From NCBI GenBank assembly GCA_947625965.1, contig CANQQO010000002.1, positions 1 to 59,369 of the forward strand: a stretch of DNA of 59,369 bases, given 5' to 3'. Source of the DNA: an uncultured Oscillospiraceae bacterium (lineage in GTDB: Bacteria > Bacillota > Clostridia > Oscillospirales > Oscillospiraceae). A model generated the notes under the pieces. That model had not been told where the DNA came from, did no database searches, and saw nothing but the letters and a program-made list of their open reading frames with translations. How positions within the stretch are numbered: the stretch's first letter is position 1; the number at the start of each line of letters is the position of its first letter. Below are positions 49,952 through 57,303 of this stretch, in pieces. Position numbers and translations under genes: made by a program.

Positions 49952-49967
49952 TTTTTGGTTCCTCCAT

Positions 49968-50516
49968 TCATTCCTTTTCAAGGATCTGTAGAATTTCCCC
50001 GGCGCATCTGTCCGGGAGGTCGTTGACCACCACGTGGTCATAGTGTATCCGCTGGGCCATTTCCCAGTCCGCCCGCTGAAGCCGCAGGGCCGTCTCGGCC
50101 TCGGGGGTGTCTCCCCGGTCCCGGAGGCGGCGTTCCAGCTCCTGCCGGGAGGGCGGCATGATAAAGATCAGGGTCGCGTCGGGCCGGGCCCGCCGGACGG
50201 CAAAGGCCCCGTTGGGCTCGATGTCCAGCAGCACGTCTCCTCTTTCCAGCTTTTCCTCCAACTGCCCCCGGGGGGTGCCGTAGAAAAAACCGTTGTGGGC
50301 GTCGTATTCCAAAAAAGCGCCCTTTTCGATCATGTCCCGGAACGTCTCCTCCGAGACAAAGTAATAGCTGATCCCCTCCCGCTCCCCTGGCCGGGGCGAA
50401 CGGGTGGTGGCGGAGACGGAGAAGGTCAGGTCCGGCCGCTTCTCCATCACGATCCTCAGTACGGTGCTCTTTCCCACGCCGGAGGCGCCGGAGATCACAA
50501 ACAGCTTTCCACTCAC
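49968..50516 (-). CDS. gmk: Guanylate kinase
   Basis: A 182-residue kinase phosphorylating GMP to GDP. P-loop [15 protein letters not shown]-site TTRSPRPGE and [13 protein letters not shown] (where most homologues have DID-x-QGA) are visible. GTG 50516 overlaps the remA stop (GTGA). Confidence 0.95.
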   Translation of the reverse strand: MSGKLFVISGASGVGKSTVLRIVMEKRPDLTFSVSATTRSPRPGEREGISYYFVSEETFRDMIEKGAFLEYDAHNGFFYGTPRGQLEEKLERGDVLLDIEPNGAFAVRRARPDATLIFIMPPSRQELERRLRDRGDTPEAETALRLQRADWEMAQRIHYDHVVVNDLPDRCAGEILQILEKE

Positions 50517-50761
50517 GGCGTCTCCTCCTTCTGCTCCAGCCGGGCGGAGAGTTGCTCCGGGGACAGGGCCGAGAGGATCACATGGTCCGTGTCCATCAGC
50601 AGCACCGCCTGGGTCTTCCGGCCATAGGAGGCGTCGATGAGCATTCCCCGGTCCCGGGCCTCCTGAATGGCCCGCTTGATCGGGGCGGAGTCCGGGTCCA
50701 GCACGGCAAGGAGCCGCTCCGCGGCCACCAGGCCGCCGTAACCGATGTTGATGAGCTTCAT
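50513..50761 (-). CDS. remA: RemA-family DNA-binding regulator (DUF370)
   Basis: An 82-residue protein homologous to Bacillus RemA, an oligomeric DNA-binding activator of matrix genes. [39 protein letters not shown] and [14 protein letters not shown] are highly conserved. ATG 50761 is supported by family start position; the binding site (AGGGGGCC) is modest. It is encoded between yicC and gmk as in Bacillus. Confidence 0.93.
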   Translation of the reverse strand: MKLINIGYGGLVAAERLLAVLDPDSAPIKRAIQEARDRGMLIDASYGRKTQAVLLMDTDHVILSALSPEQLSARLEQKEETP

Positions 50762-50769
50762 AGGGCCCC

Positions 50770-51648
50770 CTATTCGATGTTCTGGGTCTGTTCCCGGATC
50801 TTTTCCAGCTCGGCCTTCATCTCCACCACCAGCCGGGCCAGGGCCAGATCGGAGCATTTGGAGCCGATGGTATTGGCCTCCCGGTTCATCTCCTGAAGCA
50901 GGAAGTCCAGCTTCCGGCCCACGGCGCCGCCGGTGGTGAGCATATGCTCCATTTGGTGGAGATGGCTGCGAAGGCGGACCGTCTCCTCGTCCACCGCGAT
51001 CTTGTCGGCGAAAATGGCCGCCTCGGTGAGGATCCGGCTCTCGTCGATGGAGGTGGAGGAGAGGACCTCCTGGAGCTTGGCGGTGAGCCGGGCCCGGTAA
51101 TCCTCCACAGTCTTGGCGCTACCCGCCTCTACCTGGGCGACCAGGTCCAGCAGGGTCCCGGCCCGGTTCCGGAGGTCCCGCTCCAGGGCGGCGCCCTCGG
51201 CGGCGCGCATGGTCTCAAAGCCCTCGATGGCCTTGTTTAGGACGGTCAGCAGGTCCGAAAGGAGCTGCTCCTCATCCACCTCCGGCCGCTCCACGGTGAA
51301 GACCTCGGGCAGCCGGGAGAGGGTGGAGACACTGATGTCGTCCCGCACCTCAAATTCCTGGGCCATCCGCCGCATGGCGGCCAGATACCCCGCCAAAACG
51401 GCGGAATTTAAGGAGACCTTGGCATCCTCGGCTCCCTCGGTCCGGAGGGAGATGTACACGTCCACCTTTCCCCGGGAGACGGCGGCCTTCACGGCCTGCC
51501 GCACCGCGTCCTCCCCAAAGGACAGGACCCGGGGCAGCCGGACGGTAGTGTCCAGGTAGCGGTTGTTCACGGAGCGAAGCTCCACGGTAAATTCCCGGCC
51601 GTTCACCGTCTCCACGGCGCGGCCGTAGCCGGTCATGCTTTTGATCAC
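50770..51648 (-). CDS. yicC: YicC/YloC-family endoribonuclease
   Basis: A 292-residue protein of the YicC/YloC family, members of which have been shown to cleave RNA. The N-terminal [11 protein letters not shown], VEVDxx-like [20 protein letters not shown] and the C-terminal [19 protein letters not shown], with conserved acidic residues, fit the family. The start is GTG 51648, overlapping the upstream stop (GTGA). Typical family proteins begin at this position. Confidence 0.94.
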   Translation of the reverse strand: MIKSMTGYGRAVETVNGREFTVELRSVNNRYLDTTVRLPRVLSFGEDAVRQAVKAAVSRGKVDVYISLRTEGAEDAKVSLNSAVLAGYLAAMRRMAQEFEVRDDISVSTLSRLPEVFTVERPEVDEEQLLSDLLTVLNKAIEGFETMRAAEGAALERDLRNRAGTLLDLVAQVEAGSAKTVEDYRARLTAKLQEVLSSTSIDESRILTEAAIFADKIAVDEETVRLRSHLHQMEHMLTTGGAVGRKLDFLLQEMNREANTIGSKCSDLALARLVVEMKAELEKIREQTQNIE

Positions 51649-52091
51649 TGGTCATTATCCCCTTTTTCCCAGGCGTTCAACGGATGTAGATCCGGATAGC
51701 CCGTGATGGTGTACATCAACTTTTGTTTTCCGGCGACACGCCGGTCATAGATCACGGCCAGGACGACGCCCAGGGCGAACCCCAGGCACCCCGCCAGGGG
51801 CCCCTGCTCCCAGGCCAGGTGGCCCAGCAGATACCCCAGGAAGAACAGGACCAGAGGCACCCCATAGACCACCGCCGCCGCCAGCAGCACCGGGCCGGAG
51901 TCCCCCTTCACCGTCACCAGTTCCCCCGGCGCGGCGCCGATGGGGTTCCGGGCGGTGAAGATCAGAGTCTCCCGGGCCGCGCCGCAGCCGGCGCATTGAT
52001 GGCAGTCCCCGGAGCAGGCGCTCTGCCGTTCCAGCCGGAGCTGGGCCGTGCCGTCGGGGTTGCGCTTTTGCAGCCGGGCGATCTGTTCCAT
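51645..52091 (-). CDS. RseC/MucC-type membrane protein (SoxR-reducing family)
   Basis: A 148-residue protein. A beta-rich N-terminus carries the cysteine motif CSGDCHQCAGC, and two transmembrane helices follow (about 72-92 and 98-118). This matches the RseC/MucC family, in which a partner complex reduces SoxR or modulates an anti-sigma factor. In Clostridia the role is not known. An Rnf-type electron-transfer link is suggested by the family. ATG 52091 directly abuts the cdaR stop codon. Confidence 0.8.
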   Translation of the reverse strand: MEQIARLQKRNPDGTAQLRLERQSACSGDCHQCAGCGAARETLIFTARNPIGAAPGELVTVKGDSGPVLLAAAVVYGVPLVLFFLGYLLGHLAWEQGPLAGCLGFALGVVLAVIYDRRVAGKQKLMYTITGYPDLHPLNAWEKGDNDQ

Positions 52092-53360
52092 TTAACCGCC
52101 CTCCGGTCCCGTCTCGTCGGGACTGAGCTCCCGGACGGTGACGGTGACGGTGTAGTAGCCGTTGCCGCTGACCACGCCGACGCCGCTGAAGCCGCTGGCG
52201 AAGACGAAGTCCACCCTGGCCGAATAGGTCCCGGGCTGGGCGTCGGACAGATCCAGTACCGCCGTCAGGTCCGTATCCTTCATCTTCTCCATCAGCTCCC
52301 TGGGACCGCGGACGGTGACGGTCAGCTCCTTGGTGACGATCTCCGCCTCCAGCCCCTCGGGCAGGTTCTGGTGAATAAAGTCCGTCACCCGGAAATTCTT
52401 CGTCAGCAGGTTGGGGAAGCTGATGGAGACATGGGCCTCCGTGGTGCCGGAGAGGTTCTCCACCCCTTCCGGCGGGGTGATGAAAAAGCTCATCCGGGGC
52501 TGGCCGTTGAGAGAGGCCAGGTTGATGGTGCCGATGACCAACTCGTCCAGGTCCGCCAGGGCGGCGGCGCTGCCGGCCAGCTTGATGGTGCTGGGCTCGA
52601 TATGGATCTCACTGGTCTCCTCGGTGGCGCCGCCGCCGGGATTCACCACCAGCCGCAGGGGCACATCCTTGATCATGCGGATATCCACTGTGGCGGTGAC
52701 CTGGGTGACGCTGGGCTTGACCAGCTCGGCGTTCACCGGCTCGCCGTCGGCGTTGCACAGGGTAATGGGGCACTCCTGGCTGAAAGTCTCGGTGTGGTCC
52801 GTCAGGTCGATCTCAATGACCGCCTGCTCCAGTTGGTCCACCGCGGAGCTGGGCCCCACCACCTCCACCGTCTGGTCGCTCAGGACCGGATTTTCCCGGT
52901 CGGTGAGGTACTGGTCCGCGTCCGGCAGGGTGCCGGTGTAGTTCACCACCACGGGCAGGGTCTTGGTCAGCCGGCGCTCCACCGTCAGATCGATCCGCTG
53001 GGGGGTCTGGCTCAGGATCTCGAAGGCGGTGTTGGGCAGATCCCCGGGATAGAAAATGGAATAGGTGAGCTGAGGGTGGCCCGCCTCATAGATGCCGGAA
53101 AGGTTGGCCTGGATGGTGATATTGGCGCTGTTGAGCAGGCTCAGGTCCGACCGGTTTCCGGACAGACGCAGGTCCACCGTGGCGTCCTCCCCGTCGGTGA
53201 TGATCAGGCCCCGGCTCTCCAGCAGGCTCTCATTCATCAAAACCACGGGGATATTGTAGTATTCCGCCTCGGAATTGGGATTGACAACGGTGATCACATA
53301 GACCCAGGCGGCGAAAGCAATCAGCAGGGACAGCACCGCCGACCAAAACTTGCTTTTCAC
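52092..53360 (-). CDS. cdaR: YbbR-domain regulator of diadenylate cyclase (CdaR)
   Basis: A 422-residue protein. One N-terminal transmembrane helix (about 7-25) is followed by four extracytoplasmic YbbR repeats of roughly 85 residues each (e.g. NIPVVLMN, NLPVVVNYTG reads LPVVVNYTG here). In Firmicutes CdaR binds and modulates the membrane cyclase CdaA. GTG 53360 overlaps the cdaA stop (GTGA). Confidence 0.92.
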   Translation of the reverse strand: MKSKFWSAVLSLLIAFAAWVYVITVVNPNSEAEYYNIPVVLMNESLLESRGLIITDGEDATVDLRLSGNRSDLSLLNSANITIQANLSGIYEAGHPQLTYSIFYPGDLPNTAFEILSQTPQRIDLTVERRLTKTLPVVVNYTGTLPDADQYLTDRENPVLSDQTVEVVGPSSAVDQLEQAVIEIDLTDHTETFSQECPITLCNADGEPVNAELVKPSVTQVTATVDIRMIKDVPLRLVVNPGGGATEETSEIHIEPSTIKLAGSAAALADLDELVIGTINLASLNGQPRMSFFITPPEGVENLSGTTEAHVSISFPNLLTKNFRVTDFIHQNLPEGLEAEIVTKELTVTVRGPRELMEKMKDTDLTAVLDLSDAQPGTYSARVDFVFASGFSGVGVVSGNGYYTVTVTVRELSPDETGPEGG

Positions 53361-54226
53361 TTCTTTTGCCCCTCCTTATCCTTTTTCATCATCTGACGGA
53401 GCCGGACCACCAGGCCGGTCTTTTCCTCCTGGTCGGGGCAGAGCTCGTTGCGCAGCAGCCGGGCCAGGGTCTGGGGGGCCAGGTGCCGCTTGAGCATCCC
53501 GCCCACCGCCACGGAAATGGCCCCGGTCTCCTCGGAAACGATGATCACTACCGCGTCGGACACCTCGCTCATGCCCACGCCCGCCCGGTGCCGGGTCCCC
53601 AGGTCGGCGCTGAGCCGGTCGCTCTCGGACAGGGGCAGCACGCACCCCGCCGCCGCCACCCGGCCGTCCCGGATGATCAGAGCGCCGTCGTGGAGGGCGG
53701 CCTTGGGGAAGAAAATATTCCGCAGAAGCTGCTCAGAGACCCGGCCGTCGATGAGGGTGCCGGTCTTGAGATAGTCGTCCAGCCGGTTCTCCCGGGCGAA
53801 GACGATGAGGGCGCCCACCTTTTCCTTGCTCATGGCCTCGCAGGCCATGACGGTCTGGTCAATGACCGGGTCCATGGGCTGGGCTGGCTGCTCTACGCCC
53901 AGGATATTCTGAAGCCGCAGTCCCCCCAGGTGGTCCAGCATCCGCCGCAGCTCCGGCTGGAAGAGGACCACAATGGCGATGAGGCCGATGGCCAGAATTT
54001 GATTGAGCAGATATCTCAGGGTATAGAGCTCCCACACTCCCGTGAGCCAGGCCAGGATCACGCCGATAATGACCACCTTCGCCACCCGGATCGTACCGGT
54101 GGACCGGAGGATGGGCAGCGCCCGGTATATGAGGAAGGCCACCAGCAGGATGTCCAAATAATCCGACCAATGCATCTGGCGCACCTGCTGAAGCAGATTC
54201 TGGACATTTGTCATAAAATCGTTCAT
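53357..54226 (-). CDS. cdaA: Diadenylate cyclase CdaA
   Basis: A 289-residue membrane enzyme making c-di-AMP from two ATP. Three N-terminal helices (about residues 20-95) precede the DAC domain with KAALHDGALIIRD (DGA motif) and LGTRHRAGVGMSE (RHR motif). c-di-AMP regulates potassium uptake and wall homeostasis. It is the first gene of the long cluster, under its own promoter. Confidence 0.97.
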   Translation of the reverse strand: MNDFMTNVQNLLQQVRQMHWSDYLDILLVAFLIYRALPILRSTGTIRVAKVVIIGVILAWLTGVWELYTLRYLLNQILAIGLIAIVVLFQPELRRMLDHLGGLRLQNILGVEQPAQPMDPVIDQTVMACEAMSKEKVGALIVFARENRLDDYLKTGTLIDGRVSEQLLRNIFFPKAALHDGALIIRDGRVAAAGCVLPLSESDRLSADLGTRHRAGVGMSEVSDAVVIIVSEETGAISVAVGGMLKRHLAPQTLARLLRNELCPDQEEKTGLVVRLRQMMKKDKEGQKK

Positions 54227-54286
54227 ACCGTTCTATCCCTTCCCGCAGCCGCGGCGGCTGCGCATACCAACCCAATTATCTGTACT

Positions 54287-54315
54287 ATTATAGCGGATTG
54301 CGGCCGGGATAGCAA
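54287..54315 (-). promoter_or_regulatory. Promoter of the cdaA-led cluster
   Basis: Minus strand: TTGCTA (54315-54310), 17-base spacer, TATAAT (54292-54287). Confidence 0.75.
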
Positions 54316-54333
54316 TAGTTTTTCACAAAATAT

Positions 54334-55440
54334 TTACATTCCGCCCCGCAGCTCCTCCGCCGCGGCCAGAAACGCCTGGCTCTCCCAGGGCCCTGTCTTA
54401 TAGCCGAAGCTGACCCGAACGGTGCCGGTCTCCAGAGTCCCCGCGCTCTCGTGGGCCAATGGCGCACAGTGGAGCCCCGCCCGGACGGAGATGCCCCTCC
54501 TGGCCAGCCGGTCCGCCGCCGCCTCGCAGTCGCCCTCCGGCAGGAAGGACACCGTCCCTCCCTGGCGCGCCCCGGAAAAGACGGAAAATCCCATTTCCCG
54601 GAGCCCCCGGGCGCACCGGGCGGCCTCCTCCGCCTCCCGCCGGTGGATGGCCTCGGGTCCCAGCCGGGTCACGGTCCGGATCCCCGCCAGGAGGCCGGAG
54701 ATCCCGGGGACATTCAGCGTCCCCGCCTCTCCCCGGTCCGGCAGAAAGTCCGGCATCTCCTGTCGCCGGGACTCGCTTCCGGTGCCCCCCTGGAGCAGGG
54801 GCTCCGGCAGTCTTCCGCACAGCAGCATCCCCGTCCCCTGGGGGCCCAGAAGTCCCTTGTGCCCCGGCATGGCCACAAAGTCCGCCCCCCACCGGTCCAG
54901 CCGGACCGGCAGCGTTCCCGCCGACTGGGCCGCGTCCACAGCAAACGGCACCTGGAACTCCCGGCACATTTCGGCCATCTCCTCCACCGGCAGGATATAC
55001 CCAAAGACATTGGAAACATGGGTAAACACCGCCGCGTCGGGCCTCCCCTTCAGCGCGTCCCGGAACCGGGACAGGGTATCCTCCCAGTCAAACAGCCGCC
55101 TCCCCGCCACGGTCACCTCCGCCCCCAGGGCGTGGAGGGGACGGGTGACGGCGTTGTGCTCAAAGCCGGAGATCACCACCCTGCCCCCCGGCTTCACCAG
55201 GGTCCGGATGGCCATGTTCAGCCCCTGGGTGCAGCTTCCGGTGAAGACCACAGCCTCCGGCTTGCAGCCAAACAGCTCCCCCGCCGCGCTCCGGCACCGG
55301 TAGATCTCCCTGGCCGCCTCCAAAGAGGCCGGATATCCGCCCCTGCCCGGGTTGGCGAACCGGCTCAGGGCCCAGCTCATGGCCCGGCCCACCTCCCGAG
55401 GCTTTGGGAAGGAGGTGGCGCCGTTGTCCAGATAGATCAA
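54334..55440 (-). CDS. Class V aminotransferase / cysteine-desulfurase-like protein
   Basis: A 368-residue PLP enzyme of the CsdA/NifS-like class V group (the subgroup often annotated am_tr_V, EF2568 type). IYLDNGATSFPKP at the N-terminus, VFTGSCTQGLNMAI, DAAQSAGTLPVRLD and the PLP-lysine segment FVAMPGHKGLLGPQGTG are visible. The catalytic-loop region has RAGLHCAPLAHE, with a cysteine in the expected place. TTG 55440 is the likely start: AGGAGG lies seven to eight bases upstream, and TTGA overlaps the DUF3343 stop. It probably mobilises sulfur or selenium from cysteine/selenocysteine. Confidence 0.88.
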   Translation of the reverse strand: MIYLDNGATSFPKPREVGRAMSWALSRFANPGRGGYPASLEAAREIYRCRSAAGELFGCKPEAVVFTGSCTQGLNMAIRTLVKPGGRVVISGFEHNAVTRPLHALGAEVTVAGRRLFDWEDTLSRFRDALKGRPDAAVFTHVSNVFGYILPVEEMAEMCREFQVPFAVDAAQSAGTLPVRLDRWGADFVAMPGHKGLLGPQGTGMLLCGRLPEPLLQGGTGSESRRQEMPDFLPDRGEAGTLNVPGISGLLAGIRTVTRLGPEAIHRREAEEAARCARGLREMGFSVFSGARQGGTVSFLPEGDCEAAADRLARRGISVRAGLHCAPLAHESAGTLETGTVRVSFGYKTGPWESQAFLAAAEELRGGM

Positions 55441-55688
55441 AGCGCCGCCTCCTCCCACCTACCGTTTTCCTGAAGGTAGACCTTTCGGTAGGGCGCTCCG
55501 GCGGAGCGGAGGACGCCCAGCGCCGCCGCCGCGTCTCCGCCCCGGAGGGTCAGGCAGTAGCCGCAGCCCCGTTCCTCCATGGCGCGGGGCGTTCTGAGCA
55601 GCGTACAGGTGATTCCCGCCCGTTTCAGCGCACCTTCGCCCTTCTGGGCGAAGGTGATCGAGCGGAAGGTGATCAAATACATTTTCAT
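55437..55688 (-). CDS. DUF3343 putative Se/S carrier protein
   Basis: An 83-residue protein beginning MKMYLITFRSITFAQKGE. It has the conserved ALKRAGITCTLLRTPRAMEERGCGYCL segment, where CGYC is the candidate chalcogen-carrying cysteine pair of the DUF3343 (Se_S_carrier) family. ATG 55688 follows GGAGG by nine bases. Its stop overlaps the desulfurase-like gene, so the two are translationally coupled, which supports a sulfur/selenium relay. Confidence 0.85.
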   Translation of the reverse strand: MKMYLITFRSITFAQKGEGALKRAGITCTLLRTPRAMEERGCGYCLTLRGGDAAAALGVLRSAGAPYRKVYLQENGRWEEAAL

Positions 55689-55794
55689 AGGCAAAACCTC
55701 CCGGCCCAGCCTATGAAGGCCCTGTCGAAAGGGTGAAAGCCCCGCTCGGATGTCAATTTTCACGAAAAAGCCGTATAAAATCCCTGATTCCCTA

Positions 55795-55822
55795 TTGAAA
55801 TTCGACATATATTTGTTATAAT
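55795..55822 (+). promoter_or_regulatory. Promoter of the sugar kinase gene
   Basis: TTGAAA (55795-55800), 16-base spacer, TATAAT (55817-55822); ATG 31 bases later after GGAGG. Confidence 0.75.
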
Positions 55823-55852
55823 AAAAAAGCATTAACGGAAGGAGGCACATCT

Positions 55853-56938
55853 ATGGAACATTCCAATCCCCTGCTGAAAGGCGCGGGCTCCCAGAAATTC
55901 ATCACCATTGGCGAGATCATGCTTCGGCTGACGCCGCCCAACTATGAGAAGATCCGCATGGCCACCAGCTTTGAGGCCAGCTACGGCGGCAGCGAGGCCA
56001 ACATTGCCCTGGCCCTGGCCAATCTGGGCATTGACAGCACCTTTTTCACGGTGGTGCCCAACAACTCCATCGGCAAGAGCGCCATCCGGATGCTCCGCAG
56101 CAATGACGTCCACTGTTCGCCCGTGATCCTCAGCACGCCCGAGGAGACGCCCACCCATCGCCTGGGGACCTATTATTTGGAGACCGGCTACGGGATCCGT
56201 CCCAGCAAGGTCACCTATGACCGGAAGCACAGCGCCATTTCCGAGTACGATCTGACGAAGGTGGACCTGGACAGGCTTTTTGACGGCTTTGACTGGCTCC
56301 ATCTGTCCGGCATCACCCCGGCCATTGGTCCTTCCTGCCGGGACTTCATCCTGCGCTGCCTCAAGGCCGCCAAGGAGAAGGGCCTGACGGTGAGCTTTGA
56401 CGGCAACTTCCGCAGCCGTATGTGGACCTGGGAGGAGGCCCGGGACTACTGCACGGAATGTCTGCCCTATGTGGACGTGCTTCTGGGCATCGAGCCATAC
56501 CATCTTTGGAAAGACGAATCCGACCACAGCAAGGGCGACTGGAAGGACAACGTCCCCATGCAGCCCAGCTATGAGCAGCAGGACGAGGTCTTCTGTCATT
56601 TCCTGGAGCGCTATCCCAATCTGAAGTGCATCGCCCGCCACGTCCGCTATGCCCACTCCGGCTCGGAGAACAGTCTGAAAGCGTTCATGTGGTACGAAGG
56701 GCACACCTTTGAAAGCAAGCTGTTCACCTTCAACATTCTCGACCGCGTCGGCGGCGGCGACGCCTTTGCCAGCGGTCTGATCTACGCCATGATGCACAAC
56801 TACCGTCCCATGGACATGGTCAACTTCGCGGTCGCCAGCTCCGTCATCAAGCACACCATCCACGGCGACGCCAACATCACCGACGACGCCCAAAGCATCC
56901 GCGACCTCATGAACATGAGCTTCGACATCCGCCGCTGA
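55853..56938 (+). CDS. PfkB-family sugar kinase, probably 2-dehydro-3-deoxygluconokinase
   Basis: A 361-residue ribokinase-fold kinase. N-terminal ITIGEIMLRLTPP, SYGGSEANIALALANLG and the C-terminal anion-hole/catalytic motif LDRVGGGDAFASGL are intact. The overall pattern (FDGNFRSRMWTWEEA) resembles KDG kinases of Firmicutes, which phosphorylate 2-keto-3-deoxygluconate in uronate degradation. No other uronate genes are next to it, so the substrate is inferred from the family only. It has its own promoter and is followed by a repeat-associated terminator. Confidence 0.85.
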   Translation: MEHSNPLLKGAGSQKFITIGEIMLRLTPPNYEKIRMATSFEASYGGSEANIALALANLGIDSTFFTVVPNNSIGKSAIRMLRSNDVHCSPVILSTPEETPTHRLGTYYLETGYGIRPSKVTYDRKHSAISEYDLTKVDLDRLFDGFDWLHLSGITPAIGPSCRDFILRCLKAAKEKGLTVSFDGNFRSRMWTWEEARDYCTECLPYVDVLLGIEPYHLWKDESDHSKGDWKDNVPMQPSYEQQDEVFCHFLERYPNLKCIARHVRYAHSGSENSLKAFMWYEGHTFESKLFTFNILDRVGGGDAFASGLIYAMMHNYRPMDMVNFAVASSVIKHTIHGDANITDDAQSIRDLMNMSFDIRR

Positions 56939-57303
56939 CAACGTGAGCGGAGCCGTCTATCTAACGCGCCGATCGGGACCCCGCGCCAAAGGTTGCGCAC
57001 AACCATACTCGGCAGCCGTAAGCCCCCCAAGAGAGTTTTTGACAGCCTCGGCCCGCCCCCCATTTTGGGAGGGCGGGCTTTTTGTCCCCATTTGGCGGAC
57101 AAAAAGCGTCACCCCAGGTCCGGCGGAACTCCGCCGCAAAATTTTGCAATAATTCACAAAAAATACACAATCTTGTGCAAATACAAATACCCCTCGACGT
57201 TTTATACTATATATGCGGTGTTTTTGATGGGATTTTTTGTGCGATATCACGATAATCTGCAAAACTGCCGCACTATTTTGCAAATGCAAGGAGGAAAAAC
57301 AAC
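56939..57303. other. Intergenic region between the sugar kinase and the DUF4855 gene
   Basis: The left part holds the hairpin cluster at 57036-57136. The right part (57140-57300) is strongly A/T-rich, with TATACT/TATATAT near 57201-57212 as candidate -10 sequences but no convincing -35. A ribosome binding site (AAGGAGG) precedes 57304. No gene is seen here. Confidence 0.6.
57036..57136 (+). repeat. Second hairpin cluster sharing sequence with the 3.0-3.3 kb mosaic; includes terminator
   Basis: GTTTTTGACAGCCT (57036-57049) is identical to 3080-3093. GCCCGCCC (57051-57058) / GGGCGGGC (57071-57078) then forms a terminator stem with TTTTT. Overlapping it, CTTTTTGTCC (57078-57087) / GGACAAAAAG (57097-57106) is a perfect 10-bp stem. 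CGGCGG/CCGCCG with loop AACT follows at about 57121-57136. Confidence 0.65.

Noticed and set aside
53357..54226. c-di-AMP riboswitch near cdaA
   Set aside because: The leader between promoter and cdaA is only about 60 bases and lacks the known ydaO-type conserved segments.
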